NCBI GenBank assembly: GCA_949751835.1
Contig: CATKHK010000056.1
Location: 124,001-188,000, forward strand
Length of the DNA stretch: 64,000 bases
From: Blepharisma japonicum
Lineage: Eukaryota; Ciliophora; Heterotrichea; Heterotrichida; Blepharismidae
Direction: 5' to 3'
The position numbers were made by a program, and so were the translations under genes. This document shows, piece by piece, positions 24,901 to 34,474 of this stretch (position 1 is the stretch's first letter; every line of letters begins with the position of its first letter). The notes beneath the pieces were generated by a model, which ran no database searches, was not told where the DNA came from, and saw only the letters and a program-made list of their open reading frames with translations.

Positions 24901-26228
24901 AAGAGCTTCGAAGTTATATCTTATCTGATTACGATGATTGAAGCTACTGCCGTAGTTCAGAAATGGTAGTTGACAATACTATTCCTGTTTGAATTTTCGA
25001 GCCTTCAACTCATATAACAAAATTCAATTTTTACGACGAAATTAATTTATTTATAAAACATGGAGACAGCTTAATAGACATTATCAGCAAGAATAAAACA
25101 TATACAATGGATGATGTTAAATTTTTTGGGCTAAATAGTTTAGGGTTTACCTATAAAGTTACACAGAATGCGATGAATGATCTAGTAAATTGTGAAGTTA
25201 ATAGAGTAAGATACATTGGGAAATATATAAATGCATTAATATTTACAGGCTTAGGGCTATTACTGTTGTTTATAGGGATCCTAGCTGGGTATGCAATTTA
25301 TATGAACAGATATTATGACGAATTTTGGAATTTTATTAAAAAAATTTCACTTATATGTTGGGCTGATTTAAAAGCGATTTATATTGACAGACTTTTGAAA
25401 ATACATGGAATTGATTATAAAACTGATCAAACTCCAGTGGCTTACTCAAAAAGACTAAAAAATACAAAGAAAATACAGTCAAGAATTTATATTAAATATC
25501 TTTGGAGACTTTCTATATTTCTAATAATAGCTTCATGCTATTATTTTATTCTGCAGTTCTATTTATACCATAAGTGTGAGGATTATTTAATCGATAGGCC
25601 AAAGCTCATTCTAAACTTGATAACAAAGCGAACACTATTATCACGTATGAGCGTATTCGCTAGAGATCTGGCTTCTGGAAGTAACTTGAGGTGGTTTCCA
25701 AACTCATATGCACTTCCTGCATCAAAAAATGCATTTTGCTCTACAAGTCGTAAGTTTAAGGAAGAAAACTCTAAGATAAGAAATCACAATTTTTTGAGAT
25801 TAATGACACAAAGTATGAAAAATAGGCTTTTTGAAGAATGAGATAGCAGTACTGATTATTATTTGCATCATGGGAGCTATGTAGCTTCTAATATGATATA
25901 TCTTGAAGCGAGATTTCTTTCGAATACCCCTGCAGGCGCAGAAAATGTCCCGTATTTTTCTAATTATATAGGTAATGAGTCAGCAATTCAAGTTGCCTTA
26001 GACAGTGACTATCATATTATTGACAAAAATTCAAAAGAAATAATCAAAGATCAGTTAATCTTGCTGATCTTAGTAACTATTGCTTTTTCTTCAGCTTTGC
26101 TGCTTCTCTTTTTGCTTTTTTATCTCCCATTTATTTATAAAGAAAGAAATTCATTGAATAAGCTAAAAGCGCTTATCTCAATTGTACCAAGTACCAATAT
26201 TGATCTGAGGAATGAAAAATTATTGTAA
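21966..26228 (+). CDS. TmcB/C-like multi-span PAS receptor (array copy 6)
   Basis: Encodes 1,415 residues with an intron at 24666-24680. The layout is as for the other copies. It is the most divergent complete copy: the signature before span five reads HHSCSKNLTARSHSSVD, the PAS motif has NTLGYLVEC and TDLFP (shared with copy 2), and the last ectodomain has YIGNESA and the YVASN-IY-EA stretch shared with the partial copy 1. The linker is Lys/Asp-rich and ends in a run of Ser (near 24550-24590). The array ends here: the next gene, 208 bp on, is an unrelated helicase. Confidence 0.85.
24666..24680 (+). other. 15-nt intron of array copy 6
   Basis: GTAAAATTTATATAG, phase 0, after a TGT codon, at the shared site. 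Confidence 0.92.
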
Positions 26229-26436
26229 TAAGTACTTTATAATTATTTTCATATATAAAGCCAGCACATTTTCATATAAATTAATAATTTTTTTTATATG
26301 AGTCTTTTATATAAAAATTTATTTTTCTAATTAAAATCATTAAACTTAAGCATCTTTTTTATTAATTAATAGCCAGTATATAAAAATCTTAGCTTGATAA
26401 TTTGTTATTGTTATAGGACTTTAATATTAAAAGAAG

Positions 26437-28050
26437 ATGGCAGAGGCTGATTTCTACGGTCGCGAGCATGGATTAAGAAATTACTCCCAATACCCTCGAA
26501 GACCAGGAAATCAATGGTCTTCTTCCTCTTCAACACAAAACACTTTATGAAAGTCCCGTGACAATTATTCCCGTTCTTACTCTAACGATTTCCATTCACA
26601 AAATAACCATACCGAAAGAACCAGCGACTTAGGGAGTAAACTCACTGCAGTCACTTGGGATATCAAGGAACTGCCTTCCTTCAACAAAGACTTCTACACA
26701 GAGCACCCAGACGTCTCCAAAAGAAGTGAAGCAGAAATCACAAAAATTCGTGAAGATCTTCAAATGACCATCTATGGGAACAACATTCCTAGGCCCGTAA
26801 CTACATTTGAAGAATCTAATTTCCCTGACTATGTCCAAAAAATGCTGAAAAGTGCAGGGTTTGAAGCTCCAACACATATCCAAAGCCAAGGATGGCCCAT
26901 CATTATGAGCGGTCGAGATTTGATCGGAATCGCCAAAACAGGGTCAGGAAAAACACTAGGCTTCATACTGCCTGCAATTGTGCACATTTTAGACCAGCCA
27001 CAATTGAGACCAGGAGATGGTCCAATTGCTCTGGTTCTATCACCAACCAGAGAGCTTGCCATGCAGACGTCACAAGAATGCAGCAGATTTGGAAGACCTT
27101 GTAGGGTGTCCAACGCTTGTGTATATGGTGGAGCTCCAAGGTCTCGTCAACAAATGGAACTACAAAGAGGAGTCCATGTTGTCATTGCAACCCCTGGAAG
27201 ACTTATAGATTTCTTAGAAAGCGGTGCCACAAATTTGAAGAGAGTCACTTATTTAGTCCTTGATGAAGCTGATAGGATGCTTGATATGGGTTTTGAGCCA
27301 CAAATAAGGAAAATTATTGAACAAATTAGACCTGACAGACAAACTGTGATGTTCAGTGCAACTTGGCCTAAAGAAGTCCAAGCTCTCGCTAAAGATTTCT
27401 CGATAGACCCTGTACATTTACAGATTGGTTCACTTAATTTATCAGCTAATCAGGATATCAAGCAAGTGATAGAAATAGTAGAAGAGTCCTTTAAACTAAG
27501 TAAAGTTGTCGATATAGTCCATGAAGTCGCCAAACCTGGCTCCAAAACCATCATTTTCTGCGAAACCAAAAAAGGATGTGAAGTCCTTTGCTATGAGCTG
27601 AAAAAAGAAAAATTCGCAGTCGATGCCATCCACGGTGACAAAACACAAAGAGACAGAGACCAAGTCTTAAGAGATTTCAGAAACAACAAAATAAACATCA
27701 TGGTCGCTACCGATGTAGCTTCAAGAGGTTTAGACGTAAAAGACGTGAATCACGTTATAAACTACGATTTCCCTGGACAAGTCGAAGATTATATACACAG
27801 AATTGGAAGGACTGCAAGAGCTGGCGCTAAAGGGACAGCCATTTCCTTTTTCACACAACAAAACTCAAGGATGGCTGGAGATTTGATTAAACTTTTGAGG
27901 GAGTCTAAGCAGGAGATACCAGACAAGCTTTATGATATGAACAGAAGCAATAGACCACAGCCAGGGTATAATAGGTATAATAGATGGGGATATCAGAGCA
28001 GAAATTACGCTGCCGCTAGAAGCAGAAGTCCAAGAAGAGCTTACTATTAA
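26437..28050 (+). CDS. DEAD-box RNA helicase, Dbp2/DDX5 (p68) type
   Basis: Encodes 537 residues. The start chosen is the ATG at 26437, giving an N-terminal Ser/Arg/Asn-rich tail before the helicase core; one TGA (Trp) falls in this tail. All core motifs are visible: Q motif ending in HIQSQGWP, motif I AKTGSGKT (166-173), PTRELA, TPGR, DEAD (276-279), SAT, IIFCETKKG, ATDVASRGLD and HRIGRTARAG. The short C-terminal tail is Arg/Ser/Tyr-rich (RSRSPRRAYY). The family unwinds RNA and remodels RNP in transcription, splicing and rRNA processing, in the nucleus. The core is typical in length. It converges with the next gene; the stop codons are 40 bp apart. Confidence 0.95.
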
Positions 28051-28090
28051 TAATTTCATAAATAGTTTTGGGTATTTATTTGTCAATTAA

Positions 28091-29032
28091 TTAGGGCTTA
28101 TAGCTTTTTCCCTTTTTTCCTGATTTTTTCTTTATTTTGGCAGAAGGTGGTCTAATATATTGGTCGGCTGCTCTTGGGAGCTCCCTGATAGCTCCTGGGT
28201 CTTCTTGTAAAATTCTCAGCTCGGCTTTTAATTTTTCTATCAGGTCTTTTTGTTTTTTCCTTACCGCTTCACTTCTTTCAAATGAAATTGCTAATTCATT
28301 ATAATCATCCTGCAGTTTTGCTATTTTTTTCCTTAATTCATCCCTTTTTCCAAGTTCTCTTTTCAAATTATCATTTTCCCTTGTCAATTTTTCCCCAATT
28401 TTTCTCTCTTCGTCTAATTGCTGTCTTATTTTATCAATATTTCTATTGATATTGATCGATTGAGCTCGAGATAGTGGCGTCATGCTTCTTTCCAGCTTAT
28501 AAATTTCTCTTTCAGAGTTTTCTATGCTTCGGTAAACTCTGCTATTAGAATTTGATCTTTTTATAGAGCTTGCCGAAGACTTTCTTGAGGATTTTTTGGA
28601 ATTTAGTGGTGACTTTTTGGAAGAGTTTCGGGATAAATTTGGGGAATTTGAGTTATAGCGGTTTAATGGGCGACGTGGAGTTTTTTTAGTAGATTTTAAA
28701 GAAGATTTGGAGGGGTTGGATATTTTTTTGGTCGTCTTAATATTTTCTATAGGTGAAGGAGTTCTTCTTGATAGTTTGGCTTCGAGCTCTGCAAATTTCC
28801 CTTGCAAAGCTAATAGTTCAGAGTTTATATTTGAAACTTTACTTGAATCTTGTAAAGCATTTGTATTTAGTGTCCCAGCGGATCCTTTGAAAGAACTTTC
28901 TAGCTGTGATTGGCTTTTGCTGGTCATAATCTGTGAATGGGAGAATTCTCCACTGTCTCGTAAAGCTTCTATTCCTCTATCTAAGATTGAATGTAAGCGC
29001 TTTTCTTCGTTTGGGGATAGCTCAATACTCAT
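28091..29032 (-). CDS. basic Ser/Lys-rich coiled-coil protein
   Basis: Encodes 313 residues on the minus strand. The N-terminal third is Ser-rich and mixed; residues about 100-170 are dominated by Ser, Lys, Arg and Asn (KTPRRPLNR, SSRKSSASS), suitable for phosphorylation; residues about 195-275 form a heptad-like coiled coil (EEERKIGEKLTREND); the end is basic (KIKKKSGKKGK). Such a composition is common in ciliate cytoskeletal and basal-body-associated proteins, but no specific family is recognised. No TGA codon or intron is needed. Convergent with the helicase. Confidence 0.8.
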   Translation of the reverse strand: MSIELSPNEEKRLHSILDRGIEALRDSGEFSHSQIMTSKSQSQLESSFKGSAGTLNTNALQDSSKVSNINSELLALQGKFAELEAKLSRRTPSPIENIKTTKKISNPSKSSLKSTKKTPRRPLNRYNSNSPNLSRNSSKKSPLNSKKSSRKSSASSIKRSNSNSRVYRSIENSEREIYKLERSMTPLSRAQSININRNIDKIRQQLDEERKIGEKLTRENDNLKRELGKRDELRKKIAKLQDDYNELAISFERSEAVRKKQKDLIEKLKAELRILQEDPGAIRELPRAADQYIRPPSAKIKKKSGKKGKSYKP

Positions 29033-29130
29033 TTTAAATTTATTAAGAATTTCCTTTGAATTTTATAATTTTCAGTTTATTGGCAATTAATCAGGAAAGA
29101 TTTTATAAATGTTGATTACCATTAAAGAAT

Positions 29131-30834
29131 TTAAACGTTTTTAATCAAGCGTGCATAAGGAGCCTCAGATTCTCCTGCTTGGAATGAGTATTTGATAGAT
29201 ACTCTGCGTTTTCTTGAATTCAAGTAATATTTTACTGCAAAGAAAGCGACTGCTGCAACAATGCAAACTTGGAAGACAATAAGTCCCCAGCCTGCTTGAG
29301 CTACTTCTTCTGGAGCAGCTGGCAAGACTTCGGCTGTTGGTTCTTCAGTGGCTGGCTCTTCTACAATGGTTTCTTCTTCACCAACTGCTTCTTCGGTAGT
29401 TTCCTCAGTTGTAGGTTCCTGCTCAGTCTCCTCTACAGTGGCTTCCTCAACAGCTTCTTCAGTGGTAGCCTCTTCTGTAGTAGTTTCCTCAGTTGTGGCC
29501 TCCTCAGTTGTGGTCTCCTCAGTTGTAGTCTCCTCAGTTGTAGTCTCTTCTGTTGTGGTTTCCTCAGTTGTTTCTTCAGTTGTGGTCTCCTCAGTTGTGG
29601 TCTCCTCAGTTGTGGTTTCCTCAGTTGTGGTTTCCTCTTCAGTGGTGGTTTCCTCTTCTGTGGTGGTTTCCTCAGTTGTAGTCTCTTCAGTTGAGGTTTC
29701 CTCTTCAGTGGTGGTTTCCTCTTCTGTGGTGGTTTCCTCAGTTGTAGTCTCTTCAGTGGTAGTTTCTTCTTCAGTGGTAGTTTCCTCCTCAGTGGTGGTT
29801 TCCTCTTCAGTGGTGGTTTCCTCTTCTGTTGTGGTTCCCTCTTCAGTTGTGGTTTCCTCTTCAGTGGTGGTTTCTTCAGTGGTCTCTTCAGTGGTTTCAT
29901 GATGGTCCTCATCCTCATCTTCGTCCCTGTCATGATCATCATCCTCTTTGTCCTTATCATCATCATGTTCTTTTTCCTTATCGTGGTAAGGATGATCTGG
30001 GTGGTTGGTCTCGTATTCATGTCCTGGGTGATTTGGATCGTGAGTTTGAGGATCAGTTGGTGTTGGCTCTACTGGAACTGGCTCCTCTGGTGTTGGTTCT
30101 ACTGGAACAGGCTCCTCTGGTGTTGGCTCTACTGGAGTTGGGTCTACTGGAATTGGCTCCTCTGGTGTTGGCTCTACTGGAGTTGGTTCCACTGGTATTG
30201 GCTCCTCTGGTGTTGGTTCTACAGGGGTTGGTTCCTCTGGTGTTGGTTCTACTGGTGTTGGTTCCACTGGTATTGGCTCAACAGGTGTTGGCTCCTCTGG
30301 TGTTGGTTCCACTGGTGTTGGCTCCTCTGGTGTTGGTTCTACAGGTGTTGGCTCCTCTGGTGTTGGCTCTACTGGTGTTGGTTCTACAGGTGTTGGCTCA
30401 ACAGGGGTTTCTGGATCAACTGGAGTTGGTTCCACAGGTGCTGAAGGATCTACTGGAGCTGGATCAGCTGGTGCACTTTCTTCAGGGGCTGCCTCCGCTG
30501 GTGTTGGTTCGACTGTGGTAGCTTCCTCAGTAGCTTCTTCAGCAGGGGCTGTCTCCTCAACAATAGCTGTTTCCTCTGCTTGAGCTGCAGGTGCTGATTC
30601 TTCAGCTGCAGGCGCTGATTCTTCAGCAAGGAACGCTTGGAGTTTAGCTAATGCAAGTGGTGACTCAGAGTTGCATAAGTTCTTTTGGCAAGCATCAAGA
30701 CATGTTGAAAGGCCTTGGTAAGCCTTACGGCAGTAATCCGTACACATGCTAGTGCATGCTTTCGATTCGCTTGATAAGGTATTGGACGAGGCTGCAAGAG
30801 CTATCGTCAATAACGCTGGTAAAATCCACGCCAT
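29131..30834 (-). CDS. secreted/type I membrane protein with PVEPTP and TTEE repeats
   Basis: Encodes 567 residues. Starts with a signal peptide (about 1-18), followed by a six-Cys segment (C27, 31, 35, 45, 49, 54). Residues about 135-265 are an imperfect decapeptide repeat of PVEPTPEEPT type; about 265-315 is a His/Asp/Glu/Lys-rich acidic stretch; about 315-465 is a TTEET/TTEEE repeat; a span near 515-533 (VFQVCIVAAVAFFAVKYYL) is followed by a basic stop-transfer and a short cytosolic tail. The repeats give a long, negatively charged, Thr-rich stalk that could be O-glycosylated, as in mucin-like surface proteins. A cortical or cell-surface role is inferred. An in-frame TAA directly precedes the start. 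Confidence 0.85.
   Translation of the reverse strand: MAWILPALLTIALAASSNTLSSESKACTSMCTDYCRKAYQGLSTCLDACQKNLCNSESPLALAKLQAFLAEESAPAAEESAPAAQAEETAIVEETAPAEEATEEATTVEPTPAEAAPEESAPADPAPVDPSAPVEPTPVDPETPVEPTPVEPTPVEPTPEEPTPVEPTPEEPTPVEPTPEEPTPVEPIPVEPTPVEPTPEEPTPVEPTPEEPIPVEPTPVEPTPEEPIPVDPTPVEPTPEEPVPVEPTPEEPVPVEPTPTDPQTHDPNHPGHEYETNHPDHPYHDKEKEHDDDKDKEDDDHDRDEDEDEDHHETTEETTEETTTEEETTTEEGTTTEEETTTEEETTTEEETTTEEETTTEETTTEETTTEEETTTEEETSTEETTTEETTTEEETTTEEETTTEETTTEETTTEETTTEETTEETTTEETTTEETTTEETTTEEATTEETTTEEATTEEAVEEATVEETEQEPTTEETTEEAVGEEETIVEEPATEEPTAEVLPAAPEEVAQAGWGLIVFQVCIVAAVAFFAVKYYLNSRKRRVSIKYSFQAGESEAPYARLIKNV
29435..29905 (-). repeat. coding minisatellite: TTEE/TTTEEE units
   Basis: Tandem 15- and 18-bp units encoding ETTTE-type pentamers and hexamers inside the stalk gene. 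The unit length is always a multiple of three, so copy-number change leaves the frame intact. The opposite strand and other frames are also open here by composition, giving false long frames. Confidence 0.85.
30045..30415 (-). repeat. coding minisatellite: PVEPTP / EEPTP units
   Basis: Tandem 15/30-bp units (GGTGTTGG, CTCCTCTGG and CTACTGG words on the plus strand) encoding alternating PVEPT and PEEPT blocks in the same gene. Near-identical units suggest recent expansion or gene-conversion-like homogenisation. Confidence 0.85.
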
Positions 30835-31884
30835 TTATTGTCTAATTATTATAGGGAATTTCATCAGGAGATAAATATCCCTATACTGAGGGTAACTATC
30901 GAAATTTTGAAAATTGTAGAGACAAGAATTCATAAGAAAAATAATTAAGGGGAGATAATATAAGAATAAATAAGAGAAAATAGCATAAATTTGCTTTGAA
31001 ATTGCTGTTAGAAGATACCTTTTCATTTTAACCAGGCTCTATTTAACTGTATAAAATACTGATTTATTTTAGATAATTAAAGATGTATTTTTTCTGATTG
31101 CTAAAATTAAGATCGATTCAAAGAATCTGAAGAATGTATAGCGTTATTAATTCAAATGCGCTTAATAGAATGGGTTCTTATTTTCTATAAAGATATCCAA
31201 TTAGCGGATTTTATAAATGCTACGGATATATAGGATTTATGGAAAGGCAGGATTTTGATAAATAATTCAGCTATTTTGATAAATGGGATACAAAATTTTT
31301 TATTTCTAGTTGGAAGATACTGAAAATAAAAAAGTTTCTGTGACCATTATTGCATTACACTTGTTCTTTGTTTAAATATCTTAATATATCTAAATTAGAA
31401 AATATGCTTTTAAATATTCAAAATTATGCCAATATGATCAAACACACAAAACAAAAAATAAAATAATTTAAAATCTATTTTCTTAATTTCTTATTATTAA
31501 TCATATCCAAAAAATGAGTAATTTTTAAATAATAAAATATTTATTATTTTTAAAATTAAACATAAAATACGTTCATTCATGTGAATTTTCTAAAATTCAT
31601 ATTTAAACTTGAAATTTAAAGAAATTTTACACATATCCCTAATTTTGAATCCGCATTTTTAGAGACGTTTCATAACTGTAATCTCTATACCTATAAACTC
31701 TCAGAAACGCATTTATTTAAATTGCATTGCATTTCACATCACTTTTATCTAACAGCAGATTGCCTACTTCCTTATTATCCTTTGCCTTATCACAGCTCTA
31801 TTAAATGCTACAATAAATTTAAATCAGAACTTATTTTTAAAATTTTTATCTGTTCCTTTTTAAGCCATATTAAAATATAAAAAT
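30835..31884. other. intergenic, between divergent genes
   Basis: About 1 kb of AT-rich DNA between the divergent starts of the repeat-stalk gene and the next plus-strand gene, so it should hold both promoters. A 63-codon minus frame (30835-31026) ends at the TAA just before the stalk gene and looks like leader sequence. No other feature is seen. Confidence 0.45.
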
Positions 31885-32223
31885 ATGAACCCAACGATCC
31901 TAACTCAATCTATTTATCACGAAAACGATTATTCAAAAGAGATATCACCTACATCAAGATCTCTCCCCTCATTCTCAGCAAAAGATTACATGCTTGAAGA
32001 ATCTGTATCATATCCTCGCTCAAGAAAATACACAATAGAAGAAGACTTATTCAAACACAAGGAATTTCCACACCCACGAATAGTCAGGGCTTCTCACAAT
32101 GTAATTCACCTGAATTATGCTGAACACAAACTTCATGCCGAAAAAAAGGATCATCATCTCATAATATTAAAAAATAGACCAATATCGAGCTCGCTGCTGC
32201 TTGATCCGATCCCAAATAATTAA
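31885..32223 (+). CDS. hypothetical 112-residue protein
   Basis: A complete ATG-to-TAA frame, less AT-rich than its surroundings. The product is hydrophilic, with Ser/Pro in the first third (SPTSRSLPSF), then a His-rich section (HKEFPHPR, HKLHAEKKDHH), and no signal peptide or membrane span. No family is recognised. Codon use and the sharp drop in AT content at its ends make it a probable gene. Confidence 0.6.
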   Translation: MNPTILTQSIYHENDYSKEISPTSRSLPSFSAKDYMLEESVSYPRSRKYTIEEDLFKHKEFPHPRIVRASHNVIHLNYAEHKLHAEKKDHHLIILKNRPISSSLLLDPIPNN

Positions 32224-32276
32224 ATCATGAAAGGTGTACAAAATAATAAATTAATGCAATTTTTCAACTGTAAAAT

Positions 32277-32432
32277 ATGATGCAAATTAAGTATGATAAC
32301 CAGTTGGTAGATGAGCCATCTTTACTGGGAATAAATTATTGATCGGCAATCGAAAAACAAAATAATTGTAGCCGATATATAAGAAAAATAAATTATAGTA
32401 GCTATAGCTATTTCGCATTTAAGCCTTTTTAA
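32277..32432 (+). CDS. possible 51-residue ORF
   Basis: A short frame beginning ATG ATG (MMQIKYDNQLVDEPSLL) and ending at TAA, containing one TGA as Trp. It begins 54 bp after the previous gene's stop. The first half looks codon-like, the second half is Tyr/Ser-rich and AT-rich. No family recognised; it may be chance. Confidence 0.2.
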
Positions 32433-32852
32433 GTGTAAGAATTTTATTGCAATTCAACACATCCAGATACATTCCTAGTTAATTTTTGATTTAGCATATG
32501 TTGATTAGATAGCTTGCAATTATCTTTGGCTTTAAAAGGAAAATCTCACGCATTCAAACTGATATATCTCTTCAGCTCTAAGGAAAAGAATGATCTTATC
32601 TTTTTGTTAAAAGTGTTTTCTTATGGTTTTGAAGAATAGTGATTTCAATCCAATGGTATTTTGAATTTAATAGTAATTTAATGCAAAAGAGAAAAAGCCA
32701 GTATTTAGACCTTTGAAACTTAAAAGATATCAAATCAAACTAATTTTTTGTATTTATATCCTCTCTTTAATCATTGCAGATATAATAGCCATATATATGC
32801 TATATTACTAGCTCTCCAAAATTAATGAAATATTAAAATTTGCAATTAAAAA
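32433..32852. other. intergenic
   Basis: AT-rich spacer before the first PB1-HTH gene. No feature recognised. Confidence 0.4.
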
Positions 32853-34223
32853 TGCCATATATCCCCTCTTTCAAAATTATCTTCAATCAAGGTTTCTTAT
32901 AAAAACGAGTTTCATATCGTCGCCCCAATTCCATCATTTTTTTCTGTACTCTTAGATTCTATCAGAGAAACAATCCCAGGGGCTCCTAAAATCCCAAACG
33001 TTTATTACATTGACGATGAAGGCGACAAAATCAAAATTTCAAACGAAAAAGGCTATGAATTTTATTTGGCTACTTTTGAAAACTCAATAACTCCCAAACT
33101 CTATGTAGAAGATGACCAAAAATCATTAGAAGCTAACTCAGCTTCAAGTGCTGCACTTCCTATAAAAAGGCCTAAAGAAGAGCCCAAGCCAGATACAGTT
33201 AAAATTCAAAAACTTGAAGAAACTGAAGACCTCGCTGAGCCTTTTAAAGTCCAGCCTAACTTTATTTCTTCTATAAACTCTATCAGAATGACCAGCAAGC
33301 CTAGCAAATTCCCAAAAGACATCGAAAAAATTATTCTAGATACCTTTGATGGCGGACCTGTAAAAATTGAGCCAGTTCAAGCTCTATCCCCTATTTTATC
33401 AGCAGAAACAAACCAATTCATTCTTGACATTGAAGGAAAAGCAAAAGCTCCTAATTGAAGCAATTATTCAACGTGTACAGATTTTTTTGCAGTTGTTAGA
33501 AATTCTATTAGATCTGCCATCGATAATTATGGTTTTATCCACACTTCAATAGCTTATAAAATTCCTATTGAATTATGCATCCACATTTTATATGATACTA
33601 AAGTCCATATAGAAAGTGAAAGAGAAATCCAAAAATATAAAAAATATGTAGAGTCTTGTCTACCTAAAGAGCCTTCTATTTTTACTCCTAAATTTTGCTG
33701 CAATCTGACACAGCAGCTGGTGCATGGAGCTTTAAATAAACAGAATATTATAACAACTTATGGGGTGGAAGAAGAATCTATTGAATTATGATTACGATTA
33801 TTTTCTTACCCGAAAAAACCTCGGCCTTTGTATGATTCATTTCCAAAAACGTTTAAAATTCAACTAGTTAGGGATTATTTAGAAGGGAATTATGATGCGG
33901 AAAATATTAAAATATGCTGGGATTTGGAAAAAGAAGTTATTGAGAATTGGATTTATGAGGAATTAGAGAATAAAGAGGAAATTGTGATGCCAACTGCAAG
34001 GAGAAGGCTGACCAGGGGTGAAAAAGAAGATATTGTGGACAAATATTTGCAGAAAAAGATGAGTTACAAAGAAATTAAAACGAAATATGGAGTAAGTCAG
34101 TCAGAAGTTGATAAGTGGATTACTGCGAGAAGAAATGGAACAAAACTTAGGGACCCTTATCATGGACATAGAGCGTCAACTATAATGGATCAAGCTTATA
34201 AATTTTTAGAGTTCAGCTCATAG
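32853..34223 (+). CDS. PB1 domain plus helix-turn-helix array protein, copy A (start unresolved)
   Basis: The frame is open from 32850 to the TAG at 34221-34223 (about 456 codons) with TGA as Trp. N-terminal homology to copy B begins at IKVSYKNEF (about 32886) and is a PB1 fold: basic K in the first strand, then YYIDDEGDKIKIS, matching the acidic OPCA motif. A Lys/Glu-rich linker follows, then the shared NQFILD-GKAKAPNWSNY block and several units of one helix-turn-helix-like pattern ending in W, such as VRDYLEGNYDAENIK...WI and VDKYLQKKMSYKEIK...KWI. Role inferred: PB1-mediated partner binding plus DNA binding. Oddity: no in-frame ATG precedes the PB1 part; the nearest ATG (32852) is in another frame, implying a frameshift, an unseen intron, a non-ATG start or a sequence error. 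Confidence 0.65.
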
Positions 34224-34474
34224 TCCTTACTGTGTATTTTACCTTATTCCTGAAACTTAAATTAATATCTGTTTTATCCACTCTAATATTATTATTTTTA
34301 TAAATAAATTAATAAGAAATATTATTAGAATTTTTCCTAAATTATTTTTAATAATTTTCCTTTCTAAAATGAAGTATTTTAGGAATTATTTTTAAATAAA
34401 TCCATAAACCAAAAGGCCTTAAGCGAGAATCCTAATAGAATTTTAGCAAAATCCAAAATGTGGGGGCTTTTATA

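Noticed and set aside
1663-26228. Dozens of in-frame TGA codons suggesting that the array genes are pseudogenes
   Set aside because: Homologous sites alternate TGG and TGA and all other substitutions look conservative, so TGA is Trp and the genes are intact.
26829-27208. Opposite-strand and +1/+2 frames within the helicase gene
   Set aside because: They overlap a certain helicase with all motifs and have no protein-like features.
30045-30415. Array of near-identical 30-bp units, at first sight CRISPR-like
   Set aside because: There are no unique spacers; the units are coding, multiples of 15 bp and continuous with a protein frame.
29269-30521. Long plus-strand and alternative minus-strand frames (up to 230 codons) of Trp/Leu/Val/Ser-only composition
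   Set aside because: They are shadows of the repeat-coding stalk gene; triplet repeats keep all frames open and the translations are pure low complexity.
34460-34474. Five-codon N-terminal extension of PB1-HTH copy B from 34460
   Set aside because: It would begin with GTG; the ATG at 34475 matches the start of the PB1 domain. The nearby ATG at 34458 runs into a stop at once.
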